Below are positions 36,946-45,338 of a stretch of DNA of 64,000 nt, one piece after another. This DNA is from Mycobacterium sp. 4858 (GTDB lineage Bacteria > Actinomycetota > Actinomycetes > Mycobacteriales > Mycobacteriaceae), in NCBI RefSeq assembly GCF_900240975.1, contig NZ_LT968775.1, positions 1,660,714 through 1,724,713 on the forward strand, given 5' to 3'. Position 1 is the stretch's first letter, and each line of letters begins with the position of its first letter. The notes beneath the pieces were generated by a model that was not told the origin of the DNA, did not search any database, and saw only the letters and a list, made by a program, of their open reading frames with translations. A program made the translations under genes and the position numbers.

Positions 36946-37689
36946 TTACCGGCGTTGTCCCTCCCACACCGTGGTCGTGGCGTGCACCACCCGGCCGTGT
37001 CCGGGCAGCAGGTGGGCGACGGGGAGTTCCTCCAGACGCTCGCGGGTGCGCGCGGCGGCGGTGTCATCAACCGTCTCGGGAGTGTGCCAGGCCCGCCCAC
37101 GTGCACTCAGAACGGCGTCACCCGCTATCAGGCTGCGGCTCAGCGGGTTCCAGAAAGCGATGCTGTCGTCCGTGTGGCCCGCGGTGGCCAGGATCAGCCA
37201 GTCGGGGGCACCGGGCAACGGTTCAGCGTCGGCGAGCGCACGGACCGGTGGTGGACCGGACCAACGCATCCCGGCGGTCCCATAGCCGGCGGAGCGGGCG
37301 CCCGAAAGCAGCCCGACCACGCCGATCCGGTCCAGCGGCTGGTCGATCAGCGTGGGCCAGATGCGGGCGACGCGAGCCGCGCTGGGGGTCCGCGGGCGCT
37401 CGCCCGCCAGATACTTCATCGTCACCGCGGGCAGATGAATCGGTGCCCCATACTTCGCCGCGAGACGGGCGGCGCCGGCGACGTGATCACTATGGCCGTG
37501 AGTGGCGACGATCGCGTGGACATCTCCGCCGAGCCGGTTCAGAACGGGCGCCAGATCGGCTGCCGCAGAGGGCAATCCGGCATCGACGACGATCGCGCTT
37601 CCCTGGTTGTGGATCACATAGCAGTTGAAGACCCACCGCGAAATCCTGGTGATACCGAGTTCGGGCATCGCATCGATTACCAGGCCCAC
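36946..37689 (-). CDS. MBL-fold metallo-hydrolase
   Basis: 247 residues. The metal site HxHxDH is in VATHGHSDHVAGAARL, with later conserved points in LATAGHTDDSIAFW, SLIAGDAVL and LLPGHGRVVHA. Family members hydrolyse thioesters, lactones or glutathione conjugates using two zincs or irons; specificity unknown. The GTG at 37689 is used; ATG 37668 is a shorter alternative. It lies upstream of the decarboxylase in the same direction and may be part of a small detoxification cluster. Confidence 0.82.
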   Translation of the reverse strand: MGLVIDAMPELGITRISRWVFNCYVIHNQGSAIVVDAGLPSAAADLAPVLNRLGGDVHAIVATHGHSDHVAGAARLAAKYGAPIHLPAVTMKYLAGERPRTPSAARVARIWPTLIDQPLDRIGVVGLLSGARSAGYGTAGMRWSGPPPVRALADAEPLPGAPDWLILATAGHTDDSIAFWNPLSRSLIAGDAVLSARGRAWHTPETVDDTAAARTRERLEELPVAHLLPGHGRVVHATTTVWEGQRR

Positions 37690-37754
37690 CCATCGACCCT
37701 ACGTCGGTGATGCACTTGGTTGTGCCGTCGTCGTCGGATTTTGTGGGGAAGCCG

Positions 37755-39647
37755 TTACCGCGCCCCGGCCAGCGCAGCGATGGTGTTGACCCGCCGCACG
37801 GCGGTGGCGATCTCGTCGGCGAACTCGCGGCGTCGCCGCGCGATATCGAGGTCCTCGAAGCCGTCCACCAGTTCGCGGTGCCGGGCCAGCCGCAGCGCGG
37901 TCTTGAACAACTCCATCGACCTGGACTCGGCGCTGGCCATCCTGCGCTGCAGCTCCCACTGCTTGCCGACCTCAAGGCATTCGGTGAGAAACGCGTCCTC
38001 GTCGAATGATTCGTCGTCGTAGGCGGCCAACCGGTCGGCGACGATGTGGTAGGCATCCAGGAACGGCCGCAACACCAGGTGCGCCAGCAGCAGGTCGGCC
38101 TTCTCCAGCAGGCCACGTACGTCGGCCGCGCTGGCCGGCTTGCTGGTGTCCTCCACCCGCCCGATCAAGCGCACCTCATCGGCGAGCTCCTTTTCGAACT
38201 GCGCCCGCCCCGAGAACAGGAACTCGAACTTCAGCAACTCGCGCAGGCCCAGCGCCTCGTCACGCACGGTCGCCGGCAAAACCAAGCCGTCGACGGAGTT
38301 TTCGGCGTCTTCCGTGGCGGCCAGCAGGGCCGTCTCGGCGATGGCGCGGTCGACCACGATGTGGATGGCGGTGTTGCGGTAGAACGCGGCGACCAGGTGC
38401 TGGTCGGCCCCGATCCCCCAGACCGGTTCGGTGCCGGCGTCGTAGACGCTGACCACACCGGAGGCGACGAGCTGGTGCAGCGTCCAGCGGATGGTCGAGC
38501 GATTCGTCAGGTCGGCGGCACCGGCCACGCACCAGTTGCGCGCCGCGATGTAGCTGGCCAGCGGCCGCACAGTGGCTAGCACCTCGCTGATGGACAACGA
38601 ACGGTCGGCACCCAGCAGCGCGAGGCTCACCACCGCGGTGGGCGTGACGGGGGTGGCGCGGTTGATCCGGTGCTCGACGTCCAGCGCGATGCGCTCGATC
38701 TCGGTGCCCGTTCCGGTCTCCTCCGCGCGCAGCTCTTCCAGGCGCTTGCGCAGCGGCAGCGGTTCGCCGAAGTCCAGGTAGGCGCGGCCCAGCCGCTCCC
38801 CCTGCTGGCGCGCCAGCCGAACCAGGAAACGGAAGTCCTCGGGCCGCTTCGTCGCACCGTAGGCCTCGGTGGTCATCGCCTCGACCTCGTGCAGCTGGTC
38901 GTAGACGATCGACGTGGGCACCAAATACACTTCTGGGCCGTCGATTTCGTCGACGGCGTCGCTGATGTAGCGCAGTATCCCGTACACCGGCGGACGCAGC
39001 TTGCCGGTCCGGGTGCGGCCCCCCTCGATCGACCAGGTGAGGTTGGCGTGGTTTTGCACCAGCTGCGCGGCGTAGGCCCGCAACACGTACCGGTAGACGG
39101 GGATGTCCTTGGTCTGACGCCGGATGAAGATCGTGCCGGTGCGCTTGGCCCACGCGCCCATCGGGAAGAAGTTCAGATTGGCTCCGCCGAAGGTGAGCGC
39201 CGGCGAGAGCCGGTTGGCCTGAATCACCTCCGGCAACAGCAGGCCGTCCAGATAGGAGCGATGCGAAAAGGCAAACGCCAGTGTCGCTTTGCGGTCCAGC
39301 TTGCGCAGCTGCGCTATCTGATCCTCGTCGACCAGCACGTCGTAGGCCCGCATCAGCCAGCAACTGAAGCTGCGCCAGGCCTTCACGGCCCGCTCGTCCA
39401 GCGAGGGGGCCATCTCCCTCAGGTAGCACGCGGCCTCGGCCCGCACGCCCGGCAAGTCCCGCCCGAGCTCGTCGGCCAGTCCGCTCAGCCGCTCGTCGTA
39501 CCACGGCGCGGCGAGCAGCTGGACAACCTCCGCCGGGTCGGTGGTCAGCGGTGTCGTCGATTCCTCGACGATGCCGGTGCGCTGCAGCAGCTTTCGCACC
39601 CCCACCTTGCCGAACTCACGGGCCGTCGCCCCCGGTCCCCGGCTCAT
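37755..39647 (-). CDS. plsB1: Glycerol-3-phosphate acyltransferase
   Basis: 630 residues, PlsB family, acylating glycerol 3-phosphate at the membrane for phospholipid or triacylglycerol synthesis. The HX4D catalytic motif is FSHRSYLDGLLLPE; other blocks are FGGANLNFFPMG, RTGTIFIRRQT, SIEGGRTRTGKLRPP and VPTSIVYDQ. The C-terminal third is helical. ATG overlaps the fadD11 stop by four bases, so an acyl-CoA synthetase is coupled with an acyltransferase. The order fadD11-plsB1 matches M. tuberculosis. Confidence 0.93.
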   Translation of the reverse strand: MSRGPGATAREFGKVGVRKLLQRTGIVEESTTPLTTDPAEVVQLLAAPWYDERLSGLADELGRDLPGVRAEAACYLREMAPSLDERAVKAWRSFSCWLMRAYDVLVDEDQIAQLRKLDRKATLAFAFSHRSYLDGLLLPEVIQANRLSPALTFGGANLNFFPMGAWAKRTGTIFIRRQTKDIPVYRYVLRAYAAQLVQNHANLTWSIEGGRTRTGKLRPPVYGILRYISDAVDEIDGPEVYLVPTSIVYDQLHEVEAMTTEAYGATKRPEDFRFLVRLARQQGERLGRAYLDFGEPLPLRKRLEELRAEETGTGTEIERIALDVEHRINRATPVTPTAVVSLALLGADRSLSISEVLATVRPLASYIAARNWCVAGAADLTNRSTIRWTLHQLVASGVVSVYDAGTEPVWGIGADQHLVAAFYRNTAIHIVVDRAIAETALLAATEDAENSVDGLVLPATVRDEALGLRELLKFEFLFSGRAQFEKELADEVRLIGRVEDTSKPASAADVRGLLEKADLLLAHLVLRPFLDAYHIVADRLAAYDDESFDEDAFLTECLEVGKQWELQRRMASAESRSMELFKTALRLARHRELVDGFEDLDIARRRREFADEIATAVRRVNTIAALAGAR

Positions 39648-41470
39648 GCCGGTTGCACCGTCGCGGTCGCCGAAGGCTCGTGCACGTCCGGGTGCAACTC
39701 GGGTGCGTAGAGCTCCTCGATCTCGCTCGCGTACTTCGTCATGATCGGCTTGCGCTTGAGTTTCATGGTCAACGTGATCTCGTCTCCGCCCGGCTCCCAG
39801 AGCGACGGCAACACCCGGAAGCGCTTGATCTGTTCCACCCGCGACAATTTGGTGTTGCCCTCGGCCACACCCGCGGCGACCCGGGCGATGACCTCCGGAT
39901 GGGTCGCCAGGGCGGCCGGCGAGGTGTCGGCCAGTCCCAGCTGGGCCGCGTAGGGACCGACCGATTCGGCGTCGAAGACCATGAGCGCAGCGTTGTACGG
40001 CCGCCCGTCACCGATCGTGATCATCACGCCCACCATCGGGCACGCGGCCAGCACGGTGTTCTCAATGTTGGCCGGCGACATGTTCTTTCCGGCGGCGTTG
40101 ATGATCAACTCCTTCTTGCGGTCGATCATCCTCAGATAGCCCTCGTCGTCGACCTCGATGATGTCTCCGGTGTGCAGCCACCCGTCGACGTCGATGGCGT
40201 CGGCGGTCTTGGCGGGCTCCTTGCGGTAGCCCTTCATCACCAACGGCCCGCGGACCAGGAATTCGCCGTCCTCGGCAACCTTGCCCTCCATCCCAGGGAG
40301 CAGCTTGCCGACGGTGCCCAGGCGCGCGTCCCGCGGGTGGCTCACCGAGGCGACGCAGCTCAATTCCGACATCCCCCAGACTTCGGCGATCGGAATGCCG
40401 ATACCGAGGAAGAACGCCAGCGTCTCCCTGGGGATCGGGGCGGCGCCCGACACCGCCCACCGCAGTTCGCCGAAGCCGAGCCGCTCGCGCAACTTCGACA
40501 GGACCAGCTCGTCGGCCCGGGCCCATTCGGCGGCCAGCTCGGCGGGCATCGGGTCACCGGCCAGGAGGGTGGCGGCGCGGTTGCCGGCCACCGACATCGC
40601 CCACTGCAGGGCCTGGCGCTTGACCTCGTCCGCCTCGTTGCCGACGGCGAATTCGATTCCCGCCTTGAGCTTTTCCCACACGCGCGGGACGCCACCCCAT
40701 ACCGTCGGCCGGACGTCGGGCAGCGCGGCGGCGATGGCGCGGACATCGGAGACGACCGTGACCTGGGCGCCGAACACTTCCAGCCCGTACAGCCCCATCA
40801 CCCGGTCGGCGATGTGTGCCGTCGGCAGGTAGGACGTGACCCGGTCACCGTATTGGGAGGGCAGGACGCTGTCGAGGGCGAACGCCTCGAACAGCAGATG
40901 GTCGTGGGTCATCTCCACGCCCTTGGGATTTCCGGTGGTGCCCGAGGTGTAGATGAGCGTGACGACATCGTCCGGCTGCACGGCCCGCCAGGTCGACTCG
41001 AAGTCGAAATCCGGCGGCGCGGCGGCACACACGTCGTCGACCGACTTGGTGCCGGGCGGCGAACCGTCGACGCAGACGATGTGCTCGACGGGCGCGCCGC
41101 TGGCGCGGATGCGGTCGACGTACTGCTCCTCGCAGATCGCGACCTTGGTGCCGGCGTTGTCGAACAGGTAGGTCAACTGCTCTGCGGGCAGCGTGTTGTA
41201 CACCGAAAACGAAGTGGCGCCGAGGTGTTGGGCGGCGATCTCGAACGGATAGAACTCGATCCGGTTGGCCATCATCAGCGACACCGTGTCGCCCCGGCCG
41301 ACCCCCAGGCCGGCCAGCCCTGCGGTGACCTTCCGCACCTGCGCCGCAAGCTCGCTCCACGTCATGGTCTGCGTGTTGCCGGGAGTCCGAAGCGCGACGG
41401 CATCCGGCTCGATCGACGCGGTGCGCTGGAAGGCCTCGCACAAGGTGACCGGGCGCTCGGCAGTCGTCAT
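39644..41470 (-). CDS. fadD11: Long-chain acyl-CoA synthetase
   Basis: 608 residues. Activates fatty acids to acyl-CoA through an acyl-AMP. AMP-binding motif LIYTSGTTGNPKGVEMTHDH (about 168-187), then PTAHIADRVMGLYG, EVWGMSELSCVAS, GWLHTGDIIEVDDEGYLRMIDRKKE and the lysine region LTMKLKRKPIMTKY. Full length, whereas M. tuberculosis annotation splits this gene, as I recall (fadD11 and fadD11.1). ATG 41470; longer in-frame start would enter the VOC gene. Coupled to plsB1. Confidence 0.92.
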   Translation of the reverse strand: MTTAERPVTLCEAFQRTASIEPDAVALRTPGNTQTMTWSELAAQVRKVTAGLAGLGVGRGDTVSLMMANRIEFYPFEIAAQHLGATSFSVYNTLPAEQLTYLFDNAGTKVAICEEQYVDRIRASGAPVEHIVCVDGSPPGTKSVDDVCAAAPPDFDFESTWRAVQPDDVVTLIYTSGTTGNPKGVEMTHDHLLFEAFALDSVLPSQYGDRVTSYLPTAHIADRVMGLYGLEVFGAQVTVVSDVRAIAAALPDVRPTVWGGVPRVWEKLKAGIEFAVGNEADEVKRQALQWAMSVAGNRAATLLAGDPMPAELAAEWARADELVLSKLRERLGFGELRWAVSGAAPIPRETLAFFLGIGIPIAEVWGMSELSCVASVSHPRDARLGTVGKLLPGMEGKVAEDGEFLVRGPLVMKGYRKEPAKTADAIDVDGWLHTGDIIEVDDEGYLRMIDRKKELIINAAGKNMSPANIENTVLAACPMVGVMITIGDGRPYNAALMVFDAESVGPYAAQLGLADTSPAALATHPEVIARVAAGVAEGNTKLSRVEQIKRFRVLPSLWEPGGDEITLTMKLKRKPIMTKYASEIEELYAPELHPDVHEPSATATVQPA

Positions 41471-41510
41471 GTGTGTGAGCGTACGTGCGTCGGTTGTGGC
41501 GCGGAACACA

Positions 41511-41990
41511 TCACGCGGTATCGGGGCGCCAGAGCTGCAGCGTGCTCGAGATGCCGGCGGGCAGTTCCAGCAGTTCGATGGGGGTGCCGTCGGGGTCGTA
41601 GATAAAGAACATGCGCACGCCGCCGATATCGACGGGCGGTTCGGCCCGGACCTCGGGGTGCTCGCGCCGGACGGCGTCGAAGGTGGCGTCGAGGTCGTCG
41701 ACCCGGAACGAGACGTTGGTGTAGCCCAGGTGCGGCCCGCTCGGACATTCGGGCACCTCACCCAAGGACAGCAGTTCGACCATGGCGGCACCGATCAGCC
41801 CGCCCACCATGCGACCCTGCTGCGCCGCGCCGCCTGTCACCGAATCCAGGCCGGCTCCGCCGAGTTCGACGTCGAAGACGACGTCCATGCCCAGCACCGC
41901 GGTGTAGAAGGCCAGGGAGGCCTCGATGTCGGAGACGCCGATGCACACGTGGGAGAAGTTCTGCACGGCGATGGTGGGCGGCCGGTTCAT
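41511..41990 (-). CDS. Glyoxalase/VOC-family protein
   Basis: 159 residues with two VOC half-modules: NFSHVCIGVSDIEASLAFYTAVLGMD at the start and YTNVSFRVDDLDATFDAVRRE in the second half, then FIYDPDGTPIELLELP with the metal-site glutamate. Metal ligands are likely His in FSHVCIG and the C-terminal Glu. It may be a lactoylglutathione-lyase-like, dioxygenase or antibiotic-binding protein. Strong AGGAGC ribosome site. Fourteen bases after the MerR regulator, so co-transcribed with it. Confidence 0.85.
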   Translation of the reverse strand: MNRPPTIAVQNFSHVCIGVSDIEASLAFYTAVLGMDVVFDVELGGAGLDSVTGGAAQQGRMVGGLIGAAMVELLSLGEVPECPSGPHLGYTNVSFRVDDLDATFDAVRREHPEVRAEPPVDIGGVRMFFIYDPDGTPIELLELPAGISSTLQLWRPDTA

Positions 41991-42004
41991 GGAGGCTCCT
42001 TCGC

Positions 42005-42385
42005 TCAGGCGGGCACGGCGGTGTGAATGCCGCACGTGCACGCGTCAATCGACGGACACGTGCAGCGCATACCCCACTCGATGACGGCGCGCGCCCGGGC
42101 CAGCGATTCCATCTGCGCGTCGATCTCGGCGAGCTTGGCCTCGGCCAGCGCGCGGCTGGCCGGACGACCCGGCGCGTCGTCGGCGAACAGCAGCTGGATC
42201 TCCTCCAGCGCGAAGCCGGCGGACTTGCAGAGCCGGATCACCTCGAGCCGGGCCAGCACCGAGTCGTCGTAGCGCCGCTGACCCCCCAACCGTCCGGGCG
42301 CCGGCACCAGCCCGATCTGTTCGTAGTACCGCAACGTGGTCGCCGCGACCCCGGCCCGGCGCGCCACCTCGCCGATCGTCAGCAT
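42005..42385 (-). CDS. MerR-family regulator with cysteine-rich C-terminus
   Basis: 126 residues. MerR DNA-binding domain at residues 1-70: MLTIGEVARRAGVAATTLRYYEQIGL then RRYDDSVLARLEVIRLCKSAGF. The effector end carries C108-x-C110-x5-C116-x-C118 (GMRCTCPSIDACTCG), plus Cys53, which suggests a metal, thiol or electrophile sensor. Divergent from the F420-PPOX gene across a typical MerR inverted repeat, and upstream of the VOC gene. ATG 42385. Confidence 0.87.
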   Translation of the reverse strand: MLTIGEVARRAGVAATTLRYYEQIGLVPAPGRLGGQRRYDDSVLARLEVIRLCKSAGFALEEIQLLFADDAPGRPASRALAEAKLAEIDAQMESLARARAVIEWGMRCTCPSIDACTCGIHTAVPA

Positions 42386-42405
42386 CGGGCCTCCTTCGGC
42401 GCTTG

Positions 42406-42425
42406 ACTTAGAGCCAACTCTAAGT
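42406..42425. promoter_or_regulatory. MerR operator
   Basis: ACTTAGAG-N4-CTCTAAGT, perfect 8-bp arms, between the MerR gene and the divergent gene at 42440. A TTGACT overlaps the left arm as a possible -35 on the plus strand, the arrangement by which MerR proteins activate from within a long promoter spacer. A clear -10 was not found. Confidence 0.75.
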
Positions 42426-42439
42426 CGTTGACTCGGGCG

Positions 42440-42886
42440 ATGCACACACATTCACTCGACGGGCTGGGCGCGGCGCGCTACGCGCTGCTGCGATCGTTCC
42501 GCCGCGACGGCACCCCCGTCGACACTCCGATCTGGTTCGGGCGCGACGGCGACGCGCTGGTGTTCCGCACCAAGGTGGGGCCGAAGACCAGGCGGCTGAC
42601 CGCGCACCCCGGCGTCGAGCTCACCGCCTGCGACTACCGCGGGCGAATTCGGCCGGGCGCTCCGGTGGTGGCGGGCCGCGCCACGCTCCTCTCCGGTGCC
42701 GCGGCCGAGCGGGCCAATAGCGTCCTGCGCGCCCGGTATGGCTGGCAGTGGAACATCGTGCCGCTGATCAAGGTGCCGGGTGTCACCAACGTTCACCAAG
42801 ACCTGTGCGGGCGCGAGAAGCTGGCCCGCGCTCGCGACCGCGGCGTGTGGCCCGACAGCGTCATCGTCCGGGTGGAGGTGGCGTAG
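42440..42886 (+). CDS. PPOX-class F420-dependent oxidoreductase
   Basis: 148 residues, split-barrel fold. The family pattern is ARYALLRSFRRDGTPVDTPIWFGRDGDALVFRTK, then KTRRLTAHPGVELTACDYRG, and a final strand VIVRVEVA. These proteins use F420 (or FMN) to reduce or oxidise small molecules; substrate unknown. Divergent from MerR/VOC genes, so a common stress stimulus is likely. ATG 42440 chosen over TTG 42428. Confidence 0.83.
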   Translation: MHTHSLDGLGAARYALLRSFRRDGTPVDTPIWFGRDGDALVFRTKVGPKTRRLTAHPGVELTACDYRGRIRPGAPVVAGRATLLSGAAAERANSVLRARYGWQWNIVPLIKVPGVTNVHQDLCGREKLARARDRGVWPDSVIVRVEVA

Positions 42887-42967
42887 TGGCGCCGATGCCA
42901 ACGGGCATCCGGCTTGGTTGCCGACAAGTCACCTCTTTGCACGCCGTGGGTACGGGGGTGATGGAGA

Positions 42968-43330
42968 CTAGGGTCGCGAGGTTGGCGGGGGCGTCGGCGC
43001 GCCGGCCGGCGGCGAACCCGGACTCCCAGTACTGGGAGCGCCGGTACCAAACGGCGACGGGCCCCAGCCCGGCTCGGGGCCGGACCCATACGGCCCGTCG
43101 TGCCAGCCCGGGCCATCGTATGCGGCATCGGAGCCCCAGCAGTCGGAAGATTGGCCGCCTATGAGGTATCCCAGCGCGAAAATGGCGCTGGCAATGACCA
43201 CACCGCCAACGGCGATTCCGACCCCCGCAGCGATCCGATAGATCCTCTGCGATGACTCAGCACGACCGACCATGCCGCTCTCAACTCTCGTCGTCGCGGA
43301 TTGCTCTCGCTGCGTGGCTATTTCGTTCAT
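42968..43330 (-). CDS. Small single-pass protein with Gly/Pro-rich tail
   Basis: 120 residues: polar N-terminus (MNEIATQREQSATTRVESG), one hydrophobic helix (about 35-58, IAAGVGIAVGGVVIASAIFALGYLIGG kept here in parts: IAVGGVVIASAIFALGYLI), and a Gly/Pro/Ser-rich extracytoplasmic-like tail (about 60-120) with one Cys. No family recognised. Lies 102 bases after the ABC exporter in the same direction. The longer frame to 43432 overlaps the exporter end and is not supported. Confidence 0.6.
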   Translation of the reverse strand: MNEIATQREQSATTRVESGMVGRAESSQRIYRIAAGVGIAVGGVVIASAIFALGYLIGGQSSDCWGSDAAYDGPGWHDGPYGSGPEPGWGPSPFGTGAPSTGSPGSPPAGAPTPPPTSRP

Positions 43331-43432
43331 AGACCCAATCGTCGTGGCTTGTGCCGAAAATGGCGATCCGCCAGGCGTCGATTCTTGCCATCCGAATGGA
43401 TGCACAAGTAAGCCGAGCTGCCTCGGTTCCAC

Positions 43433-45208
43433 CTACGGCGATCCATTTCTCCCGATACGCAGGGAATTGACCAGATCGCGGTAAAGATCATCGGTGGAGA
43501 GCAACTCAGGATGTTTACCCTGAGACCGAATTCGACCGTCGTGCATGACGACGATCGTGTCCGCGTCGGTAACCGTCGAAAGGCGGTGGGCCACAGTTAT
43601 GACCATCTGCTCGCGTGCCTGCTCGCGAACGCATGACTGGATCGCGGCTTCGGTCAGCCCGTCGACGTGTGCGGTTGCCTCATCGAGCAGGAGTATCTCT
43701 GAGGGCCGGATGATTGCGCGCGCGAGAGCGATGCGCTGCCGTTGGCCCACCGAAAGTGGTGAAGAGGTGAGGTCGGTGTCAAGACCGTGCTCGAGAGCTG
43801 CGATGTCTTCGGCAAGTTGCACTTTCGCTAACGCCTTGTGCAACTCGGATTCGGACGCATCCTCATAGGTAAGCGTGAGATTGTCGCGGACGGTACCCGG
43901 TATGACCGGCACCTCCTGTTCGACCAGGGCCATGCGTTGGCGGATCTCGGCATGTGTATACCGAGAGTAGGGCTCGCCCAGCAACAGCACTTCGCCTTCC
44001 CGTGGCTCCAGGAAGCGCATGATCAATGACAAGACTGTCGTCTTTCCGGCGCCCGAAGGGCCAACAATAGCCAGCTGTCCGGTACGCGGGATGACCAGGT
44101 CGAGTCCCCGCACAACGTATCGGTGTCCACCGTAGTCCGCGGTAACACAACGAAATTCGATTAACGGCGGAGCGCCGACCCGACCCGCGCCGTCTCCGAG
44201 GGGCTGAGAGGTGGGGTCGGCCTCCGTGTCGAGTGCTTGGATTTCCAACATGCGACCCGCCGCAGCGATTCCCGATTGTAGTGTCGAAACATTGACCGAC
44301 AGTTCGGTAACCGGATCCATCAGACCAAACGCGTACAACAGGAAGGCGATGAGACTGGAGAGTGTCATCGCGCCCGCGCTCACCCGCGATGCTCCCACAG
44401 CGACAACGACGATGATCGCGAGATCCACGCCGGCCCAGGCGATCGTCTCGGCGATCGCCTTCCTGCGTACGGCGCGGACAGCATGACGGCTAGCCTGCTT
44501 GGCGGCGCCGATCACGCGATCAGCCTGGCGGTCCTCTGCGCGGCTGGCTTTCACGCTGCGAATTGCTCGAAGCGTGCCCTCCAATATGCCGCCGGCGTGC
44601 GCGAGATGGCTCTGGGCCGTCTGCTGCTCGTCAGCGATGCCCGGCATCAGCAGCATGAAAAGCAATGCCACCAGGGAGATTGCGGTGAGCGTGGTCACCA
44701 GCAGCGCGGGATCGAGCACGCCCATCAGAATCAGGGTGCCAACCATCATCACAGTTCCGTTGATCAGGGCGACCACGCTCGTCGAAGCGGCGTCGCGAAG
44801 CAGCACGGAATCGGAGGTGACCCGGGCCACGAGCTCACCCGCCGGTCGGCTGATCAGAGTCGGCACGGTTACCCGAACAAGCCGATGCACCAGCGACTTT
44901 CGAGCGCCGAGCACGATGCGCTCGCCGACGGTGCCGAGCAGCACCATCTGGACGCACCGGATCGTTGCGCTGAGGGCTAACAACCCGGCAAGTGCCGCCA
45001 CCGGACCCCTCAGTGATGCATGGCCACCGAGGGTGTCGAGAACCGATTTGGTGATCATCGGCGTCGCCAGTCCCGCAGTTGAAGCCAGCAGGCCGAGAAG
45101 GAGGCCGGCCAGCAGCGCGCCGCGATGGGGTCTGGTGAACGACCAGAGCAATCCCAATCGTGTCCGGCCGCAATTTGGACCGGCGGCTGCTACATGGTTT
45201 TTCGACAT
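43433..45208 (-). CDS. ABC exporter, fused membrane and ATPase domains
   Basis: 591 residues, type IV (MDR/MsbA-type) half-transporter. Six helices over about 25-310. ATPase domain about 350-585: Walker A GPSGAGKTT, Q-loop MALVEQEV, signature LSVGQRQRIALARA, Walker B EILLLDEAT, H-loop TVAHRLSTV. All catalytic residues are present. Works as a homodimer or with a partner exporting drugs, lipids or peptides. Probably co-transcribed with the upstream membrane acyltransferase-like gene and near a two-component system, an arrangement usual for antibiotic or envelope-stress exporters. Confidence 0.92.
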   Translation of the reverse strand: MSKNHVAAAGPNCGRTRLGLLWSFTRPHRGALLAGLLLGLLASTAGLATPMITKSVLDTLGGHASLRGPVAALAGLLALSATIRCVQMVLLGTVGERIVLGARKSLVHRLVRVTVPTLISRPAGELVARVTSDSVLLRDAASTSVVALINGTVMMVGTLILMGVLDPALLVTTLTAISLVALLFMLLMPGIADEQQTAQSHLAHAGGILEGTLRAIRSVKASRAEDRQADRVIGAAKQASRHAVRAVRRKAIAETIAWAGVDLAIIVVVAVGASRVSAGAMTLSSLIAFLLYAFGLMDPVTELSVNVSTLQSGIAAAGRMLEIQALDTEADPTSQPLGDGAGRVGAPPLIEFRCVTADYGGHRYVVRGLDLVIPRTGQLAIVGPSGAGKTTVLSLIMRFLEPREGEVLLLGEPYSRYTHAEIRQRMALVEQEVPVIPGTVRDNLTLTYEDASESELHKALAKVQLAEDIAALEHGLDTDLTSSPLSVGQRQRIALARAIIRPSEILLLDEATAHVDGLTEAAIQSCVREQAREQMVITVAHRLSTVTDADTIVVMHDGRIRSQGKHPELLSTDDLYRDLVNSLRIGRNGSP

Positions 45209-45338
45209 TGAAGAGGGCTCAGATCAGCGGAGGTTGCGACGACGCCGGTCCATGCTCAGCTCCAGGTGCACAGCACCGGGCTCCGACGTCCGACTGCCGA
45301 TTTTGGCGGATCGCTCTTTTGCACGTCGCGTCGATGGA

